DNA from: RGIG7213 sp045545665 | Lineage (GTDB): Bacteria; Bacillota; Clostridia; Oscillospirales; CAG-272 | Length of the DNA: 64,000 nt | NCBI GenBank assembly: GCA_045545665.1 | Contig: JAZQBL010000037.1 | Location: 36,005-100,004, forward strand | Direction of reading: 5' to 3' | Part shown: positions 8,544 to 17,402 of the stretch, piece by piece | Layout: each line of letters begins with the position of its first letter | How positions within the stretch are numbered: position 1 is the first letter of the stretch | Program-made: the position numbers and the translations under genes | Notes under the pieces: model-generated | What the model was told of the DNA's origin: nothing | The model's database searches: none | Seen by the model: the letters and a program-made list of their open reading frames with translations, nothing else

Positions 8544-9242
8544 ATGTATAATATACTTATATGTGACGATGAGCGTGATATCGTAAACGCCCTCAAAATA
8601 TATTTATCCGATCCCGAATACAGAATACTTGAAGCGTATAACGGACAAGATGCCGTGCAGATAGTAAAAAGCGAAAATATCCATCTCGTTTTGCTTGATA
8701 TAATGATGCCCGTGCTCGACGGCATAACTGCAATGTCCGAAATAAGAAAAACAAGTAACGTGCCGATAATTCTGCTTTCTGCCAAAAGCGAGGACTGCGA
8801 CAAGATACTCGGCTTGAATCTTGGTGCGGACGATTATATAACGAAGCCGTTCAACCCCGTCGAGGTAACGGCAAGGGTAAACTCACAGATAAGGCGGTAC
8901 GTACGTTTCGGCGGAAACGTATCAAATCAGAACGTCATCTCCTGCGGCGGCATTGAGCTTGACGACGAGCAAAAGAAGGTGACGTGCGACGGGGATGAGG
9001 TATGTCTTACGCCGCTTGAATACGAAATACTCAAGCTTCTTATGCAGTCTCCCGGCAAGGTCTTTTCACCGAAAGAAATATACAAGACCGTCTGGGGCGG
9101 TGTATACGACGGATGCGACAACACGGTTGCCGTTCACATCCGCCATATCCGTGAAAAAACGGAAATAGACCCTGCAGAACCGAGATACATAAAAGTCGTC
9201 TGGGGACAAGGTTATAAGTTCGAAAAGGAGAAAGCGAAATGA
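8544..9242 (+). CDS. OmpR/PhoB-family response regulator
   Basis: DNA-binding regulator of 232 residues. The receiver domain has the acidic pair DDE at 8-10, phospho-acceptor D52 in LLDIMMP, the conserved switch residues and KPF near residue 100. The C-terminal winged helix (about 130-230) has CLTPLEYEILKLLMQSPGKV and VHIRHIREK, typical of OmpR/VanR types. The stop overlaps the histidine kinase start by four bases. An inverted repeat ahead of its promoter suggests autoregulation. The signal and targets are unknown; the adjacent lipoprotein pair is a plausible target. Confidence 0.92.
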   Translation: MYNILICDDERDIVNALKIYLSDPEYRILEAYNGQDAVQIVKSENIHLVLLDIMMPVLDGITAMSEIRKTSNVPIILLSAKSEDCDKILGLNLGADDYITKPFNPVEVTARVNSQIRRYVRFGGNVSNQNVISCGGIELDDEQKKVTCDGDEVCLTPLEYEILKLLMQSPGKVFSPKEIYKTVWGGVYDGCDNTVAVHIRHIREKTEIDPAEPRYIKVVWGQGYKFEKEKAK

Positions 9243-11179
9243 AAGAGCTTACCTCGCGAGCCTGGTTAAAGGTAAGTGCATTTATTCTTACCGTTATCTT
9301 TATTCTTTTGAGCTGCGGCGGTGTTGTCGCCGTCTACTGTGCCATAGCGACAGGAATATACACAACTCCGCAAGACAGTTATAAGGATGCCTGGTTCAAC
9401 TCAATGATCCACAACGATATGTCAGACGTAATGCTGCTTTACGCAAACGGCGAAGATAATATATACGCCCCGATAAGGTCTGAAAACATATCTTACTTTG
9501 AGATAAAAGACCATACCGCAGGTGAAATATTAAGCAGTTACGGAGAAAAAGATCCGTCATCAAGGCTCTTCAAAGGAAACTATCTTTTAAGAACCGTATA
9601 CGACAGCTACTCCAAAATGTATTTTAACGAAATTTATCGAGTAGACACGTTCGGTTCGGAACCTGCTGAAAACGAAAAATATCTTTCCGTATCTCTCTCT
9701 TTATTATCTCCCCTTACAGCAAACGATAAATATTCATTAATCGGCGGATTTGTCGATATAGCTTACAGCGTACGGTACGCACTGTTTCCGCTGACAGTCT
9801 TTTGTCTTATATGCTCCGTTATAGGGTTCGTATATCTTATGTACGCATCGGGCAGGCAAAGAGGGACGTCCGAAATAAGGCCCGGTTTCGGCGTAAAGAT
9901 ACCGTTTGACTTATTTTTGGTGTTCGTTGTCGGTGTATTTATTTTTGCTTTGTATCTTTTGGGAGAGATCGGGCTGCTCAGAGAACCGCAGGACGCCGTC
10001 ATACTCGTTATCTATATAACAGCCGGTATATCCACCCTGCTCGGTCTGTGTATGAGCGTTGCGGCAAGAATTAAAATGAACACGCTGTTTAAAAACACTG
10101 TTATATATATTATAATACATTTCATATACCGTGTTTTCAGAAAAATATTCAGCATTTTAAAGACCTTTACGCTTAATTTAAACCTGTTCATACGCACCGT
10201 AGGTGTACTTGCCGTCGTTTTCTTTGCCGATCTTTTACTGACTATTATTTTCAGAGAAAGTTTTATCACCGTATTTTTATGGTTCTTACTTAAATTTTGC
10301 GAAGCTTTCGTCATTTTATTCTGCGTTTTTATGTTCAACAGACTTTCACGCGGTGCACACACGCTTGCAAACGGCAATCTTTCAGAAAAGATCGACACGT
10401 CAAATTTGATACTCGATTTTAAAAAGCACGCAAACGACTTAAACAGCATAGCCGACGGAATGGAAACGGCTGTAAATGAACGGCTCAAAAGCGAAAGAAT
10501 GAAAACGGAGCTTATAACGAATGTGTCCCACGATATAAAAACACCGCTTACGTCTATCATAAATTACTCCGATCTTATATCAAAGGAAAAAACGGAAAAC
10601 GAAAAAATAACGGAATATTCCACAGTTCTTCAAAGACAGTCGCAAAGGCTGAAGCGGCTTATAGAAGATCTTGTCGAAGCTTCAAAGGCATCGACAGGCA
10701 ACCTTGAAATGAAGCTTGCGCCGATGTCGGCAAACGTATTTGTTAATCAAGCCCTTGCAGAATACCGTGACAGACTTGAAGAAAGATCCCTTACTTTAAT
10801 TTCATCCGTGACAAAAACGCCGACGACCGTGCTGTGCGACGGAAAACGCATCTGGCGCATCTTCGACAATCTGATGAACAACATCTGCAAGTATTCACAA
10901 CCGAATACACGTGTGTATATATCACTTGAAAACACAGGCTCTTTTGCACGTATAACATTCAAAAACACCTCAAAAGAAGCACTCAACATATCCCCCGACG
11001 AGCTTTTGGAGCGTTTTACCAGAGGTGACAGCTCACGTAACACCGAAGGCAACGGACTCGGTCTTTCCATAGCGCAAAGCCTCACCGAGCTTCAAGGAGG
11101 CAAAATGCACATTGTAACTGACGGAGACCTATTTAAAGCAATTTTAGATTTTCCTATTGTTCCCTCTGTCACCGCATAA
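9239..11179 (+). CDS. Membrane sensor histidine kinase
   Basis: Sensor kinase of 646 residues, partner of the preceding regulator. One N-terminal span (about 10-37) is followed by an extracellular domain to about 175 and then five further hydrophobic segments (about 180-202, 223-243, 253-275, 285-345, 345-366), an unusually membrane-rich sensor. A short HAMP-like stretch leads to the HisKA domain with His431 in NVSHDIKTPLTSI. The ATPase domain has the N box FDNLMNNICKYS and the G-box region EGNGLGLSIAQSL. The layout resembles VanS/RprX-type kinases that sense the cell envelope. The ATG overlaps the regulator stop. Confidence 0.92.
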   Translation: MKELTSRAWLKVSAFILTVIFILLSCGGVVAVYCAIATGIYTTPQDSYKDAWFNSMIHNDMSDVMLLYANGEDNIYAPIRSENISYFEIKDHTAGEILSSYGEKDPSSRLFKGNYLLRTVYDSYSKMYFNEIYRVDTFGSEPAENEKYLSVSLSLLSPLTANDKYSLIGGFVDIAYSVRYALFPLTVFCLICSVIGFVYLMYASGRQRGTSEIRPGFGVKIPFDLFLVFVVGVFIFALYLLGEIGLLREPQDAVILVIYITAGISTLLGLCMSVAARIKMNTLFKNTVIYIIIHFIYRVFRKIFSILKTFTLNLNLFIRTVGVLAVVFFADLLLTIIFRESFITVFLWFLLKFCEAFVILFCVFMFNRLSRGAHTLANGNLSEKIDTSNLILDFKKHANDLNSIADGMETAVNERLKSERMKTELITNVSHDIKTPLTSIINYSDLISKEKTENEKITEYSTVLQRQSQRLKRLIEDLVEASKASTGNLEMKLAPMSANVFVNQALAEYRDRLEERSLTLISSVTKTPTTVLCDGKRIWRIFDNLMNNICKYSQPNTRVYISLENTGSFARITFKNTSKEALNISPDELLERFTRGDSSRNTEGNGLGLSIAQSLTELQGGKMHIVTDGDLFKAILDFPIVPSVTA

Positions 11180-11222
11180 AAACATTATTGTTTAAAATAA
11201 TGCTCAAAGTTATCAAATTCAC

Positions 11223-11251
11223 TTGACAAAAACCTTACCGAAAGATATAAT
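11223..11251 (+). promoter_or_regulatory. Promoter of the lipoprotein pair
   Basis: TTGACA, 17 bases, TATAAT, both perfect; the start codon lies about 30 bases downstream. The pair therefore has its own transcript separate from the kinase. Confidence 0.85.
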
Positions 11252-11282
11252 GACATTGTAGAAAGTGTAAGGAGTATACAAA

Positions 11283-12095
11283 TTGAAAAGAAAATTTTTA
11301 GTTTTTTTGATTGCATCAGCGCTGTTACTTACCTCTTGCGGCAGTACATCCGATGGTCAGGATACACTTGACACATCTTCTGAAACAGAGGCAGTTACTG
11401 ATGCTGAAACGGAGGTCAAAATAGAACTCACATATTATATCAGATCGCCTTATAACACAGAAGAAACACAGCAAGGCGACGAGTACACATCACTGCAACA
11501 GGCTAAAGATGCAGCAGACAAGCTTTCCCACTTCGGATACGTTGTATTCGACTCCGAAGGTAAGCTTGCATATAACCCCTGTCCCTCGTTTGCAGCTGCA
11601 AAAATCCTTTACAACGCCAAGTTGGATGCCGATTATATGCGCGACAACAACTACATATACGGCGATGCAAACGTCAACCCCGCACTTGACAAAACAGAAA
11701 AGGTCGTTTCTTGCGACAGATACGTAGGCTGGGTGCTTTACGATGCAGGCTTCAACACAAAAAGACAGCCTTCCACAAAAGGTTACGCTCTTTACGGTAC
11801 AAACACCATTGAAGATCTTTTGAAGCGTCTCGGCTTTGAGAAGATAACAGACGAAGATGAAGTTCAGGCAGGAGATATTATATTCGTCGGAAACAGTCAG
11901 AATATACCCGTCCCCCAAGACCTCAAGGATTATCCGAAGCATGTGTTCATCTGTGCCGGAAAAAGCAGCCGCAGAAACTTTTACAGATACGATGCAGGCT
12001 CCAACACAAGGATAAAATCAACACAGCCTTCAGTTGAGCCTCTTTCATCGACAGGTGCAGAATTTAGATTTGCATACAGACCAACTGATAAATGA
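11283..12095 (+). CDS. Lipoprotein with NlpC/P60-like fold, copy A
   Basis: Secreted lipoprotein of 270 residues starting at TTG seven bases after AAGGAG. Signal peptide MKRKFLVFLIASALLLTSC ends at the lipidated Cys, followed by an acidic Thr/Ser/Glu linker. The rest looks like a papain-like amidase fold of the NlpC/P60 or CHAP kind: Cys in KVVSCDRYVGWVLYDAGF, the GDIIFVG strand typical of NlpC proteins, and His in YPKHVFICAGK. Such enzymes cleave peptidoglycan peptides or related amides. A diverged second copy follows 10 bases later. The catalytic reading is inferred from motif order only. Confidence 0.65.
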   Translation: MKRKFLVFLIASALLLTSCGSTSDGQDTLDTSSETEAVTDAETEVKIELTYYIRSPYNTEETQQGDEYTSLQQAKDAADKLSHFGYVVFDSEGKLAYNPCPSFAAAKILYNAKLDADYMRDNNYIYGDANVNPALDKTEKVVSCDRYVGWVLYDAGFNTKRQPSTKGYALYGTNTIEDLLKRLGFEKITDEDEVQAGDIIFVGNSQNIPVPQDLKDYPKHVFICAGKSSRRNFYRYDAGSNTRIKSTQPSVEPLSSTGAEFRFAYRPTDK

Positions 12096-12105
12096 GGTGT
12101 ATAAG

Positions 12106-12921
12106 ATGAAAAAATTATTTATTCTTTTGATTACCGGATGCCTGCTTTTGTCATCGTGCGGAGGCGCCGATTCTGATTCGACAGCTGCCGAAACGACCGA
12201 TATTGCAGAAGAAACAGTTCCCGAAACGGAACCGGAGGAAACTATTATGTATTACGTAACAACCCCCTACGGCGAAGAAGAAAACCGCATAGGTTCGTAT
12301 GAATCGCTTGATGCAGCGAAAAAACAAGCCGATGATATGGTACGCTTCGGTTACGTCGTGTACGACTCAAAAGGCGAAGCCGTATACTGCCCCGCAGGCT
12401 CGATGAACGCTTCAAAGATTCTGTACCACGCAAAGGACATAGCAGATTATATGCGCGACAACAATTACACGTACGGTCACGCACAGATAAACCCTGCGAT
12501 CTCAAAGGGTGACAGAAGATGCGAAAGACTCGCCTCCTGCGACAGATTCGTCGGTTGGGCTCTCTACGAAGCGGGATTTTCCGAAGGACAGCCCGAAAAG
12601 CACGGTCTTATGGCTGATCTTTGCCCCTTCTTGAGAAAGAACGGCTTTACGGAAATAACAGACAAAGACGAACTTTTGCCCGGTGACATAGTATACGTCG
12701 GATACAAAGGCCAGCCCGAACCGTACGGTCACGTATTTATCTACGCCGGAGAAGCTTCCCGCAGAACCGACTACAGATACGACGCAGGAAGCGCAGACCG
12801 TATAAAGTGTGCAGGTCAGTACGCTTCATATCGCGAATCGGGTCAACCTTTCAATCAGCCGCTTGAACTTTCAAGCACTGCCCTTTTCTGCATTGCATAC
12901 AGAGCGCCTGCTGACAAATAA
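12106..12921 (+). CDS. Lipoprotein with NlpC/P60-like fold, copy B
   Basis: Tandem paralogue of the preceding gene, 271 residues. Signal peptide MKKLFILLITGCLLLSSC with lipobox, acidic linker, then the same order of motifs: ADYMRDNNYTYGHAQINPA, Cys in LASCDRFVGWALYEAGF, GDIVYVG and His in PYGHVFIYAGE, and DYRYDAGSADRIK near the end. An open frame extends 24 codons upstream inside copy A, but GAGG and the signal peptide mark this ATG. Both copies share one promoter and one terminator. Likely role: envelope hydrolase; the substrate is unknown. Confidence 0.68.
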   Translation: MKKLFILLITGCLLLSSCGGADSDSTAAETTDIAEETVPETEPEETIMYYVTTPYGEEENRIGSYESLDAAKKQADDMVRFGYVVYDSKGEAVYCPAGSMNASKILYHAKDIADYMRDNNYTYGHAQINPAISKGDRRCERLASCDRFVGWALYEAGFSEGQPEKHGLMADLCPFLRKNGFTEITDKDELLPGDIVYVGYKGQPEPYGHVFIYAGEASRRTDYRYDAGSADRIKCAGQYASYRESGQPFNQPLELSSTALFCIAYRAPADK

Positions 12922-12927
12922 GATCAT

Positions 12928-12954
12928 AAGCCGCATTACGGTGCGGCTTTTTTT
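12928..12954 (+). terminator. Rho-independent terminator after lipoprotein pair
   Basis: AAGCCGCA pairs with TGCGGCTT around TTACGG and runs into seven T residues. Confidence 0.9.
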
Positions 12955-13005
12955 GTTGTTCCCGCCAATGTCAATTAACCATTTTTTGGCTGACTTCGCT
13001 GTATT

Positions 13006-13024
13006 TTTGTGCAAGTTGCATAAA
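13006..13024. promoter_or_regulatory. Imperfect palindrome upstream of EF-G-like gene
   Basis: TTTGTGCAAGTTGCATAAA matches the msmX-upstream palindrome at 17 of 19 positions and lies 53 bases ahead of the -35. The rest of this 250-base gap holds only the terminator and promoter. Confidence 0.4.
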
Positions 13025-13076
13025 TTTTCGTTTAAAATTTCTACCAATCCGTCATTTTAAATAAACGCAAAACCTC

Positions 13077-13105
13077 TTGAATATCATCGGACAATATAGT
13101 ATAAT
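13077..13105 (+). promoter_or_regulatory. Promoter of EF-G-like gene
   Basis: TTGAAT, 17 bases, TATAAT. The leader to the ATG is about 60 bases. Confidence 0.75.
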
Positions 13106-13171
13106 AAATCATACGAAAAATTTTGTGCAATTTATATTCTTTATTTTGCAAGAAAGGCAAGGTAACAACCG

Positions 13172-15232
13172 ATGAACAATAATATTCGTAACGTGTGTCT
13201 TATAGGTCACTCTTCCCACGGAAAAACTTCCGTCGCAGAGGGCATGCTCTACTTTACAAAAGCCACAAACCGTTTGGGAAAGGTAAGCGAGGGCAACACG
13301 GTACTTGACTACGATGCAGAAGAAAAAAAGAGAGGTTTTTCAATTTCCTTGTCCGTCGCTCCCATTGATTGGAAGGGTAAAAAGATAAACGTAATCGACA
13401 CTCCCGGATATCTCGATTTCAGCGGCGAAGTGTCTCAGGGCTTACGTGTAGCGGGAAGCGCCGTTATCGTCGTTGACGGTAAAGCGGGCGTTGAAGTCGG
13501 CACGGAGCTTGCATGGGAAAAAGTAGTTGAATATAAGGTTCCCAGAGCATTTTTTATAAACAAATTCGACGATGACGAATGCCGCTTTGCAAGAGCCTTC
13601 AAAGAACTTCGTGAAGCTTTCGGCGTTTCCGTCTGTCCTGTCCTTATCCCCCTTATAGACGGTGAAAAGGTTACGGGCTTTATCGACCTTATAGATATGT
13701 GCGTTACCGTATTCGACAAAGAAGGTAAACACACGGAATCGGCTATTCCTCCGGATTACGCTCCCGTTGCTCACTCTTACCGCAATATGCTTTATGAATC
13801 TATAGCCGAAACGAGCGAAGAGCTCATGGATAAATACTGTGCAGGTGAACCTATATCGCGTGAAGAAGCTATTCAGGCCATACACGTAGGTTTCGTCGGC
13901 CGCACTATAGCTCCCGTTATATGCGGTGCCGCAACAAAGCTCTGGGGTATAGATACACTTATGGACAATATCATCGAATACTTCCCTTCTCCTTTTGCAA
14001 GAGATATGGAAAAGGTCGTAAGAAACGGTGAAGTAATAAACTGCGAAATATCACCCGACAATCCCACAGCAGCGTTTGTATTCAAAACTGTTGCCGATCC
14101 GTTCGTCGGTAAGATGTCATATTTCAAGGTAATGAGCGGTGTTCTTAAAAAGGACGACGTACTCACTAACCCCGAAACGGGCGTAAGTGAAAAATTTGCT
14201 CACATTTACACAATAAAAGGCAAAGATCTCACCGAGGTCGATTCGCTTTACACAGGCGATATCGGTGTTACTACAAAGCTTGCCGGAGTAAACACAAACG
14301 ATACATTCTCGGCAAACCCGAATGCAGATCCTTACAGAAAGATAAGATACGAAGAACCTTACCTGCGTGTCGCCGTAGCTCCCAAAGTGAAGGGCGACGA
14401 AGATAAGATATCCCAGGGTATTACAAGACTTCTCGAAGAAGATCTTACACTCAGATTTGCAAACGACTCCGAAACAAAACAGCTCGTTCTTTCAGGTATC
14501 GGTGACATACACGTCGACGTAACAGTAGCGAAGCTTGCTTCGCGTTACGGCATATCCGTCGATCTTTCCGAACCTCGCATAGCTTACAGAGAGGCTATAA
14601 AGAAGAGAGTCGAATGTGAAGGAAAACACAAGAAACAGTCCGGCGGACACGGTCAGTTCGGACACGTTAAAATAAGATTTGCACCCGGTGACGGCGAAGG
14701 ACTCGAATTTACGGAATCCTGTGTCGGCGGTTCGGTTCCGAAGAACTTCCACCCCGCTGTTGTCAAAGGGCTTGAAGAAGCAATGCAAAAGGGTGTCCTT
14801 GCAGGCTTCCCGATGGTATCACTCAAAGCCGACCTTTACGACGGTTCTTACCACGACGTCGACTCCTCGGAAATGTCCTTCAAGCTTGCCGCACATCTTG
14901 CGTACAAGGAAGGTATGAAAAAGGCTGATCCGATAATCCTCGAGCCTGTCGGTGCGCTCAACGTAACAGTTCCCGATCCCCTTGTCGGCGACGTATTGAG
15001 CACGATAATGAAGCGCCGCGGCAGAGTCCTCGGTATGACTCATACGGGCAAAAAAGGTTATCAGATGGTAGAAGCAGAAGTTCCCATGGGTGAGCTTGCG
15101 GATTACTCAACAGCTTTGCGTGCAATGTCACAAGGCAGAGGAAGCTATACGCTTTCGTTCATCCGTTATGAAGAAATGCCTGCAAACATCGCGCAAAAGA
15201 TAATCGAAGAAGCAAAAAAAGAAGAAGACTGA
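13172..15232 (+). CDS. EF-G-like translational GTPase (divergent paralogue)
   Basis: Five-domain EF-G-like protein of 686 residues. G1 reads GHSSHGKTS at 12-20 instead of AHIDAGKTT, G3 reads DTPGYLDF with Tyr80 where canonical EF-G has the catalytic His, and G4 reads NKFDDD. Domain IV contains SGGHGQFGHVKIRF, domain V RGRVLGMTHTGKKG. These changes mark the EF-G-like subfamily found beside true fusA in many Clostridia and Actinobacteria, so a specialised ribosome-associated role is more likely than bulk translocation. It is monocistronic with its own promoter and terminator; no str operon genes are near. Confidence 0.88.
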   Translation: MNNNIRNVCLIGHSSHGKTSVAEGMLYFTKATNRLGKVSEGNTVLDYDAEEKKRGFSISLSVAPIDWKGKKINVIDTPGYLDFSGEVSQGLRVAGSAVIVVDGKAGVEVGTELAWEKVVEYKVPRAFFINKFDDDECRFARAFKELREAFGVSVCPVLIPLIDGEKVTGFIDLIDMCVTVFDKEGKHTESAIPPDYAPVAHSYRNMLYESIAETSEELMDKYCAGEPISREEAIQAIHVGFVGRTIAPVICGAATKLWGIDTLMDNIIEYFPSPFARDMEKVVRNGEVINCEISPDNPTAAFVFKTVADPFVGKMSYFKVMSGVLKKDDVLTNPETGVSEKFAHIYTIKGKDLTEVDSLYTGDIGVTTKLAGVNTNDTFSANPNADPYRKIRYEEPYLRVAVAPKVKGDEDKISQGITRLLEEDLTLRFANDSETKQLVLSGIGDIHVDVTVAKLASRYGISVDLSEPRIAYREAIKKRVECEGKHKKQSGGHGQFGHVKIRFAPGDGEGLEFTESCVGGSVPKNFHPAVVKGLEEAMQKGVLAGFPMVSLKADLYDGSYHDVDSSEMSFKLAAHLAYKEGMKKADPIILEPVGALNVTVPDPLVGDVLSTIMKRRGRVLGMTHTGKKGYQMVEAEVPMGELADYSTALRAMSQGRGSYTLSFIRYEEMPANIAQKIIEEAKKEED

Positions 15233-15234
15233 TA

Positions 15235-15268
15235 AAAACGGTTGCCGCTTGATCGCGGCAACCGTTTT
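15235..15268. terminator. Bidirectional terminator
   Basis: AAAACGGTTGCCGC and GCGGCAACCGTTTT form a perfect 14-base stem with a six-base loop. It serves the EF-G-like gene and, on the other strand, the nitroreductase, whose stop codon overlaps its edge. Confidence 0.9.
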
Positions 15269-15788
15269 ATACGTTGTAAATATAATTTTTCTTTCTGGGA
15301 CGTGCCGTAGGCAGAGTACCTCTTCTGTAGCCTAAAATACAGTTGCCAATACCTACATAATTATCACCTATGCCCCATTTCTTCAAAAGTTCTTTGCCTT
15401 CCTTGGTTTGGAAAACCTCTCTTGCACGGTGTATCCAGCACGAATCAACACCTAAGGAAAAAGCGGCATTCATAAGATTTCCCATAACAAGACTGCCGTC
15501 TTCTACGTGCGTTGAAACAGTTTTGTCAGCCAATACCACGACAACAGTCGATGCTCCGTAAAAAGGATCGCTTGAGGTACCCATCACTTTTCCGTTAAGA
15601 CGGCTCAAAAGTGCGACCGTTTCTTCATCCTGCACAACTACCATAACAGGCGACTGCATACCCATACCCGTAGGTGCGTACGTGCCTGCCTTTAATATAA
15701 GTTGCAGCTTTTCGTCTTCAACCTGTTTTTTTGAATAAGCCCTTACGCTTCGTCTTTCCGTAAGTGTTTTTATAACTTCATTTTCCAT
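15267..15788 (-). CDS. Nitroreductase-family flavoprotein
   Basis: FMN-dependent oxidoreductase of 173 residues. TERRSVRAYSKKQV near the N-terminus is the family FMN-phosphate-binding motif; APTGMGMQSP and the C-terminal NYVGIGNCILGYRRG are also typical. It reduces nitro compounds, quinones or flavins with NAD(P)H; the natural substrate is unknown. The start was set at the second ATG, seven bases after GGAGG. It has its own promoter overlapping the end of the DUF4097 gene. Confidence 0.88.
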   Translation of the reverse strand: MENEVIKTLTERRSVRAYSKKQVEDEKLQLILKAGTYAPTGMGMQSPVMVVVQDEETVALLSRLNGKVMGTSSDPFYGASTVVVVLADKTVSTHVEDGSLVMGNLMNAAFSLGVDSCWIHRAREVFQTKEGKELLKKWGIGDNYVGIGNCILGYRRGTLPTARPRKKNYIYNV

Positions 15789-15807
15789 TATCATCCCTCC
15801 TGAATTT

Positions 15808-15836
15808 ATCGTAGCATATTATTTTTAACAAGTCAA
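15808..15836 (-). promoter_or_regulatory. Promoter of the nitroreductase gene
   Basis: Minus strand TTGACT, 17 bases, TACGAT, immediately upstream of the ribosome site and overlapping the last bases of the upstream gene. Confidence 0.6.
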
Positions 15837-16804
15837 GTTTCTTTTCCCTGTATTTTTATTCTGACGTCCCCCGTGTCGGTAATTATCTTACACTTTCCGC
15901 CGTTTGTCGTTTCGGGAACGTCAACGGTACCTGTATCTGTTTGAACAACAAAAACTTTATCGGTAATCAAAGTACCCTTGACATCGCCCGTACTTGTCTT
16001 TACGAGTATCTCGCCTGCATCCGAGCCTTCAAACGTAACGTCGCCCGTACTTCTTTCAACCGAAAGCTTTCCTCCTGATATAACACCTTCAAGTACTATA
16101 TCCCCCGTGCTTCCTTCCGATGTGAAGTTTTCGCATTTGACGTTCTTTGTTTTCACTTTTCCCGTAGTGACGGAAATATTAACTTCTTCACAGTCAACAT
16201 TTGAAAGTGTAATATCTCCCGTCGATGCAGAAAGATCGATAGTTTTGGAAAGTATATTTTCAAGTTTTATATCTCCCGTGCTTGTTTTGATCCTGACACT
16301 GTCTGATGATCCGGCAAAAAATTCAATATCACCCGTGCTTGCAGTAATACTGACGTCTTTAAAATTGAGCCCATTTGGTACGTTTATATCGCCCGTGCTT
16401 TCGTCAATGCAAAGCAAATTATACTGTTTTTCCGGAAGATAAACCGTTATTTTCGGTGAGTCAAAATTTATTCCGATGTGGTCATAAAAAGCTCTGTTAT
16501 CGGTCATTTTTATCACAAGTGCGTTGTTTTCAACTGCAACGTTATGCTTTGTTTTTTCTTCTTCGTAGCACTCGACCTTACATTTTCCGTCATCGGCTAA
16601 TGTAAAAATTATATCCGCCGTGTCCGTATTTACAGACAGATCCGTAAAATTTTCCTCTATTTCATAAATATTCGTTTCGTATTTATTTGTGGTAAGTTTT
16701 GTGATATCCCAATTGTATTTTGCCATAGGAAACGCAAAAACAGCCGTTCCGAAAACCACGAGCAAAGACGCCGTAATAAGCCATATTTTCGTTGATCTAC
16801 GCAT
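15833..16804 (-). CDS. DUF4097-family membrane-anchored beta-solenoid protein
   Basis: Protein of 323 residues with one N-terminal membrane segment (WLITASLLVVFGTAVFAF) and a long extracytoplasmic beta-repeat domain. The core is about ten repeats, each 15-20 residues, built on STGDI or a variant (STGDV, TTGKV, DTGTV, DTGDV), as in DUF4097/LiaG-type putative adhesins, which fold as a stacked beta-helix. It is the last gene of a PadR-DUF1700-DUF4097 operon; its ATG overlaps the DUF1700 stop by eight bases. That gene set commonly responds to envelope stress in Bacillota. No enzymatic motif is visible. Confidence 0.8.
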   Translation of the reverse strand: MRRSTKIWLITASLLVVFGTAVFAFPMAKYNWDITKLTTNKYETNIYEIEENFTDLSVNTDTADIIFTLADDGKCKVECYEEEKTKHNVAVENNALVIKMTDNRAFYDHIGINFDSPKITVYLPEKQYNLLCIDESTGDINVPNGLNFKDVSITASTGDIEFFAGSSDSVRIKTSTGDIKLENILSKTIDLSASTGDITLSNVDCEEVNISVTTGKVKTKNVKCENFTSEGSTGDIVLEGVISGGKLSVERSTGDVTFEGSDAGEILVKTSTGDVKGTLITDKVFVVQTDTGTVDVPETTNGGKCKIITDTGDVRIKIQGKET

Positions 16805-17402
16805 ACGTTTTCTCCTTTTTGATAAAGCTTTTTTTAACCTGCACCGTAATCTTTTTTGTGAGCATCAGGGCACCTTTGCTTGCCGCCTTACAAATATAAA
16901 ACGAAAAGATGGAAAGTCCTGCACAAGCTATCCCTACACCGATAACAGCAGTCCCCGTAAGTCCATAACCGCTAAATGCCAAAACCGTACCCGAAATAAT
17001 ACCGCCGAGAAAACACGCCGCAAACGATACAAAAACCGCCCAAAACGATACTATAACAGCCCACAGCACTATATATATCGACAATACAACTGCAAATGCT
17101 GCAACGCACAGAGGGAACCAAAGCGGAAAACCGAGTATCAAAAGTATAATTTCCCACGTTTTCAGACCTTTTTCGGGTCTTATTCTTTTCTTTGCAAGCT
17201 TTGACAGCGGAATATCCGCAATTATCTGTTTTACGACTGCGTCAACGTCTCCGATACTTGACACGGCTTCTTCTTCGGAAAGTCCGTCCTCTATCCGATC
17301 TTCAATCATTTCATTATAAAACGCCACTCTTTCCTCGACATCCTCCTTTGGAATACCGGATAGTCCGTCACGCAGCTTTGCGAGAAATTCTTGTTTATTC
17401 AT
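16797..17402 (-). CDS. DUF1700-family membrane protein
   Basis: Protein of 201 residues. The N-terminal cytoplasmic helical part (MNKQEFLAKLRDGLSGIPKE and the following EERVAFYNEMIEDRIEDG) is characteristic of DUF1700 proteins, and is followed by about three to four membrane segments from residue 75. An in-frame ATG two codons upstream is too close to AAGGAGG; this start has nine-base spacing. It overlaps the PadR gene by eight bases and the DUF4097 gene by eight bases, so the three are translationally coupled. The PadR regulator likely controls it. Confidence 0.85.
   Translation of the reverse strand: MNKQEFLAKLRDGLSGIPKEDVEERVAFYNEMIEDRIEDGLSEEEAVSSIGDVDAVVKQIIADIPLSKLAKKRIRPEKGLKTWEIILLILGFPLWFPLCVAAFAVVLSIYIVLWAVIVSFWAVFVSFAACFLGGIISGTVLAFSGYGLTGTAVIGVGIACAGLSIFSFYICKAASKGALMLTKKITVQVKKSFIKKEKTYA

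Noticed and set aside
11180..11222. Terminator after the histidine kinase
   Set aside because: CATTATT/AATAATG can pair, but the stem is weak and has no T-run.
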